Assembly: GCF_006546655.1 (NCBI RefSeq)
Contig: NZ_VIAQ01000010.1
Location: 22,112 to 86,111, forward strand
Length of the DNA: 64,000 nt
DNA from: Methanolobus vulcani
GTDB lineage: Archaea > Halobacteriota > Methanosarcinia > Methanosarcinales > Methanosarcinaceae
Direction: 5' to 3'
Shown: one piece after another, positions 61,074 through 64,000 of the stretch
How positions within the stretch are numbered: position 1 is the stretch's first letter
Layout: each line of letters opens with the position of its first letter
Position numbers and translations under genes: made by a program
Notes under the pieces: generated by a model
The model's input: the letters and a program-made list of their open reading frames with translations, nothing else
The model's database searches: none
Told to the model about the DNA's origin: nothing

Positions 61074-61105
61074 CTTTTCACATTATTTTTTTATTTTATT
61101 TTGGT
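61063..61105 (+). terminator. Terminator of the metF operon, stop codon in the loop
   Basis: GAAAAGC (61063-61069) and GCTTTTC (61073-61079) pair perfectly around TTA; the TAG stop (61071-61073) straddles loop and stem. A T-rich tract follows (61084-61105). Confidence 0.6.
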
Positions 61106-61143
61106 CTTAATCCCACATCGCAATCTATTTTTTATAAAAAACG

Positions 61144-61270
61144 ATTTAAACTAAAAAATAGTTTAGATGTGCCTTGCTTGCTTATTGTATCAATAAAGAA
61201 AAACATCCAATTAGAGCGTTTTCTGCCAAAATAAACGAATAGATAGGAGAAAACTTAGTTTTCTCTTTTT
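61144..61270 (+). ncRNA. Candidate small RNA ending in an intrinsic-type terminator
   Basis: In the gap 61080-61478, ATTTAAACTA and TAGTTTAGAT (61144-61168, 10 bp, one G-T) form one hairpin. GAGAAAAC and GTTTTCTC (61247-61265) form another around TTA, followed by five T. A TATA-like TTTTTATAAAAA lies near 61128-61139. No gene ends close to this second terminator, so a short transcript of about 100-120 nt may exist. The remaining 61271-61478 holds TATA-like elements for the next gene. Confidence 0.28.
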
Positions 61271-61478
61271 CCTTATATTTCCCTATATTTACAATTAAAA
61301 CCTTGTTTTACGTTTTGTCAAAATAATCCACATATATTTTTATAACGTCACAGGCTTTGACGCTGAAGTTATTTCAACCTTGTTTTAGATTCTTATTCCC
61401 TGCTGGAAATTTTACAACCATATGCGACTTTAAGCGAATTATATATAAGTGAATTGGATACTATGTATCAGATCAGAT

Positions 61479-62159
61479 GTGAAAATATCAGCACTTCAAA
61501 GGGTTTGTGATAAAATAATTAAAAAGAACATAATATGGAAATTCACCGGATTGATATTCTTAGTTAGTTTATTGTTTTCCATCTATGCAAACGCTGAAAC
61601 CAATGTATCTGAAGAGCATGCAGAAAACTTTTCGTTGCCAGATTATGGCCCGGAGACTTTTGAAAAAGCTGCAAACCTTTCAGGATTTGTAGTTGTTAAA
61701 GGCACTATGCCTGTAATTACAGATGAAAGCGAGAAAACAGAATGGCTGGATTTGCTAGTCCAATGTATTCGTGCAAATGATAAAATTATCAATTATTATG
61801 GAGCATCTGGTGGCCCGGTACTTAGTTTTGGAACAAACATCTATGGTTATTTGTCTGTAGAGCTTGATTCAGCCAGTCTGGAAAAAGTAAATGATTCGGT
61901 TATCAATGAGATATATCAAACAATAGATGAAGCAGCTGAAGAAGAAGGGGTAAGTGACATTCCCGTCGTTTTCATGTGGGGTGAAAGGGCACAAGCAGAG
62001 GTTCATGAAGATGAAGATTATATTGATAATAATGAATATATCGAAAGCGTTGATAATAAAAATGCACACGATGAAAATGGCATCGCACAAACCACATCCG
62101 GTTTTACCTCAGGCATGCTTGTATTATGTATATTGATATTGACTCAATTTCGAAAGTGA
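61479..62159 (+). CDS. Exported protein with C-terminal membrane anchor
   Basis: A protein of about 226 residues. A signal peptide (about 22-40, ending in SIYANA) leads to a soluble acidic domain with SGFVVVKGTMPVITDE and PVLSFGTNIYGYLSVELD; the end is a hydrophobic helix SGMLVLCILILTQ with a basic tail, like an archaeosortase-type anchor but without a PGF or PEF motif. No ATG starts the frame; GTG at 61479 is preferred over GTG at 61449, which coincides with a TATA-like element. Family unknown. Confidence 0.55.
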   Translation: MKISALQRVCDKIIKKNIIWKFTGLIFLVSLLFSIYANAETNVSEEHAENFSLPDYGPETFEKAANLSGFVVVKGTMPVITDESEKTEWLDLLVQCIRANDKIINYYGASGGPVLSFGTNIYGYLSVELDSASLEKVNDSVINEIYQTIDEAAEEEGVSDIPVVFMWGERAQAEVHEDEDYIDNNEYIESVDNKNAHDENGIAQTTSGFTSGMLVLCILILTQFRK

Positions 62160-62188
62160 ACTATCATCTGATTAAAAGAAATCATATT

Positions 62189-63622
62189 TTATTTCGCCTC
62201 TTCCAGTCCGTAAGCCTGCATAATCATGTGATACTCAAGAGGAGGAATCCTTGAATAGAAAGCTCTTTTTACAACCTCGCTCAGTGAAGGATGAATATCC
62301 ATTGCATACATTATCGGACTGGCATCCTGACCTTCAGTGTACATAAGTGGAATTATCTGGTGGATAAGCACCGAAGCTTCCGGACCTATTATATGAGCAC
62401 CAAGAATTTTCTGAGTCTGTCCTTCAAAAATAACTTTCACAAACTCATCCCCAAGGGACATGGCAATACCTTTCGCAGTTTCCTGGAAACGATAAAAACC
62501 AATCATGATATTGTCTTCCCCATACTCCTCAACTGCCTGCCTTTCTGTCATTCCAACTCCGGCAATCTCAGGATATGAAAAAACTGCATATGGAACTGCG
62601 TGGTAATCTGCCTTTATTTTCTTTTTCAAAACCGCATTGTAGTAAACAACACTGGATTCATGGTTTGCAACGTGCTTGAAGAGATACTTTCCGTTTGCAT
62701 CTCCAAAAGCCCAGACATTTTGCTGCGTGGTTTCCAGATGTTCATTTACCTTTATCCACCCACGTTTGTCTGTCTCGATGCCTCCAAGTTCAGGCTTAAG
62801 GATATCTGTATTGGGACTCCTGCCTGTTGCAACAAGTATTGCAGAAGCAACAACCTCTTTTTCTTCACCGGTTCCGCGGTCTTTTGCAACTACAACCTTT
62901 CCTTCAGATGAATTCTTAACTTCAACAACCTCGCAGTTGGTTAGAATATCCATATATCCTGACATCATTTTCTTTGCCAGAATTGATATTTCGGGTTCCT
63001 CTTCCGGGATTATGCGGGCATTTCTGCCTATTATGGTGACCTTTGAACCCATTGATGAAAAGAAATGACCGTATTCTGCTGCAATATATCCACCTCCGAT
63101 TATGGCAAGACTTTCCGGGAGCTCTGTTAGTTTCAGTACATCATCACTGGTGAGATATTCTATATTATCAAGACCTTTTACCGGAGGAATTGCTGGTTTT
63201 GAACCGGTACACAGGAATATCATTTGTGTAGTGATGGTTTCTTCACCCACCTTCATAGTGTAGGGGGAAATGAACTCTGCAGCCTCGTTATAGAAATCCA
63301 GACGCGGCATATATGTGTAACCTTGTTTTATGCCATCAATATCTGCTGATATTGTAGAACGCATTCTGTCCATTACAGCTTTAAAATCGATATTCTCAAT
63401 TGAAACTTTGATTCCAAAATTTCCTGCTTTTTCTATATTCCTTACAAGTTCTGCAGGATATAGGAGCATCTTTGAAGGAATGCATCCTCTTGTGAGACAA
63501 ATTCCTCCTGGCTCATCTTTATCAATAAGAGCAACTTTCATTTCAGGATTTGCATCAAGCATTGCATTTACGTAATTCATACCAGAGCCGGAGCCTATTA
63601 CTATCAGATCATATTCTTTCAT
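62189..63622 (-). CDS. Dihydrolipoamide dehydrogenase-type flavoprotein
   Basis: A 477-residue pyridine nucleotide-disulfide oxidoreductase. The FAD motif is GSGSG near the start, the redox-active pair is in CLTRGCIPSK, the NAD(P) motif is IIGGGYIAAEYG and the interface has EVVKRAF in place of the usual HPT-HP ending (MDIHPSLSEVVKRA keeps HPS). No lipoyl-enzyme genes are near. Related mercuric or mycothiol reductases are alternatives. GGGGA precedes the ATG at 63622, favoured over GTG at 63634. Confidence 0.9.
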   Translation of the reverse strand: MKEYDLIVIGSGSGMNYVNAMLDANPEMKVALIDKDEPGGICLTRGCIPSKMLLYPAELVRNIEKAGNFGIKVSIENIDFKAVMDRMRSTISADIDGIKQGYTYMPRLDFYNEAAEFISPYTMKVGEETITTQMIFLCTGSKPAIPPVKGLDNIEYLTSDDVLKLTELPESLAIIGGGYIAAEYGHFFSSMGSKVTIIGRNARIIPEEEPEISILAKKMMSGYMDILTNCEVVEVKNSSEGKVVVAKDRGTGEEKEVVASAILVATGRSPNTDILKPELGGIETDKRGWIKVNEHLETTQQNVWAFGDANGKYLFKHVANHESSVVYYNAVLKKKIKADYHAVPYAVFSYPEIAGVGMTERQAVEEYGEDNIMIGFYRFQETAKGIAMSLGDEFVKVIFEGQTQKILGAHIIGPEASVLIHQIIPLMYTEGQDASPIMYAMDIHPSLSEVVKRAFYSRIPPLEYHMIMQAYGLEEAK

Positions 63623-63719
63623 CAGATTCCCCACATGCGATATTCTTTAAATATTAGCCTTTACACGTATAATTATTTCTGGATGAATCTGCTCAGATAG
63701 GCACAGTTTCCCAAAAAAG

Positions 63720-63748
63720 AAAATGAGGACTATTGAGCCTCATTTTTT
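63720..63748. terminator. Bidirectional terminator-like hairpin
   Basis: AAAATGAGG (63720-63728) and CCTCATTTT (63738-63746) form a perfect 9-bp stem, with T on the right and A on the left so that either strand ends in T. It sits upstream of the leftward Lpd gene. The genes it serves may lie outside the window. The rest of 63623-63897 is AT-rich without coding signal. Confidence 0.5.
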
Positions 63749-63897
63749 GAACAAGAGAGAAACAATCATTTTACGGACTTTATGCTATAAAGGTGCTTTT
63801 GAGTATATTAGTCCATATAATATAATGGGTCCGAATAAAATACAATCGTAGCATTTTATATTCAATATTTAAAAGTAACAGAGATTTGGCATGTACG

Positions 63898-64000
63898 ATG
63901 CCAATTGTATATCAATTCAATAATAAGAAGAATCTTATCAAATTTTCAAGAGAAGAAATAAAAATCCAAAGAAATCACTGTTTGCAAAAAGAATTGAATT
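63898..64000 (+). CDS. Possible start of a gene running off the right edge
   Basis: From ATG at 63898 a frame is open for 34 codons to the end of the window; it encodes MPIVYQFNNKK and a basic, polar sequence. A TATA-like TTTATATTC lies about 40 nt upstream. No family can be assigned from so little. Confidence 0.3.
   Translation, partial: MPIVYQFNNKKNLIKFSREEIKIQRNHCLQKELN

Noticed and set aside
1..64000. Insertion sequences, rRNA, tRNA and riboswitches of known families
   Set aside because: I found no transposase frame, no rRNA-like stretch, no tRNA T-loop motif and no sequence I could match to a known riboswitch.

Overview
The window reads as a chromosomal segment of a methanogenic archaeon of the Methanosarcinaceae, most likely a methylotrophic genus related to Methanolobus or Methanococcoides. 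Archaeal hallmarks are ABCE1/RLI, archaeal NAC, NOB1, TiaS, GfcR, an archaeal RecJ-like DHH protein, a PIN-KH ATPase (PINA type), TATA-box promoters and several nearly leaderless genes. CbiZ, an AMP-forming acetyl-CoA synthetase and a complete folate-type C1 gene set point to Methanosarcinales. I saw no rRNA, tRNA, CRISPR array or insertion-sequence transposase. The genus is inference.

Layout. 1-10.6 kb: cobinamide salvage (cbiZ, cut by the left edge), a MarR/MATE efflux pair, an ABC ATPase, an MscS channel, and a rightward export operon of two ABC permeases (the first fused to a PrsW-like protease domain), a CARDB-type surface protein and two small membrane proteins. 10.7-25 kb: housekeeping genes, mainly leftward (AIM24-like, ABCE1, EMC6-like, MBL hydrolase, thioredoxin, NadC/ModD, acs, nac, A-type Fe-S carrier, KaiC-like ATPase), then hisI and PINA. 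25-35 kb: a more accessory stretch with an envelope protein, an orphan MNT nucleotidyltransferase, a palindrome cluster, a methyltransferase, a PLD-helicase, ugd, a coiled-coil membrane protein and two pilin-like proteins. 35-47 kb: hisH, an AIR-synthase-like protein, the NfeD/stomatin pair, the RecJ-like protein, GfcR, NOB1, a KaiC-like ATPase with a deleted duplicate in front, nadE, tiaS and a conserved regulator.

47.5-61 kb is a folate C1 module: purN, glyA, folD, an acetogen-type folP and metV, then after a 6-kb AT-rich block of small secreted and membrane proteins, metF, a ThiC-family gene and a CofE-family gene that may be a folate glutamyl ligase. The AT-rich block (52.3-58.1 kb) separates metV from metF and contains a three-copy promoter-like repeat followed by hairpins, a 57-residue secreted Cys-rich peptide gene, a probable gene fragment and three tandem paralogous membrane proteins. 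The window ends with an exported protein, a Lpd-type flavoprotein and the start of a possible further gene.

The most unusual signals outside ordinary genes are: a dispersed element present twice (12.6 and 33.9 kb) with a hairpin that covaries between copies; perfect palindromes that contain the stop codon at about ten gene ends; the repeat/hairpin family at 53.3-56.3 kb; an acs leader with alternative pairings; and a cluster of five ATCGTTAA half-sites at 27.6 kb.
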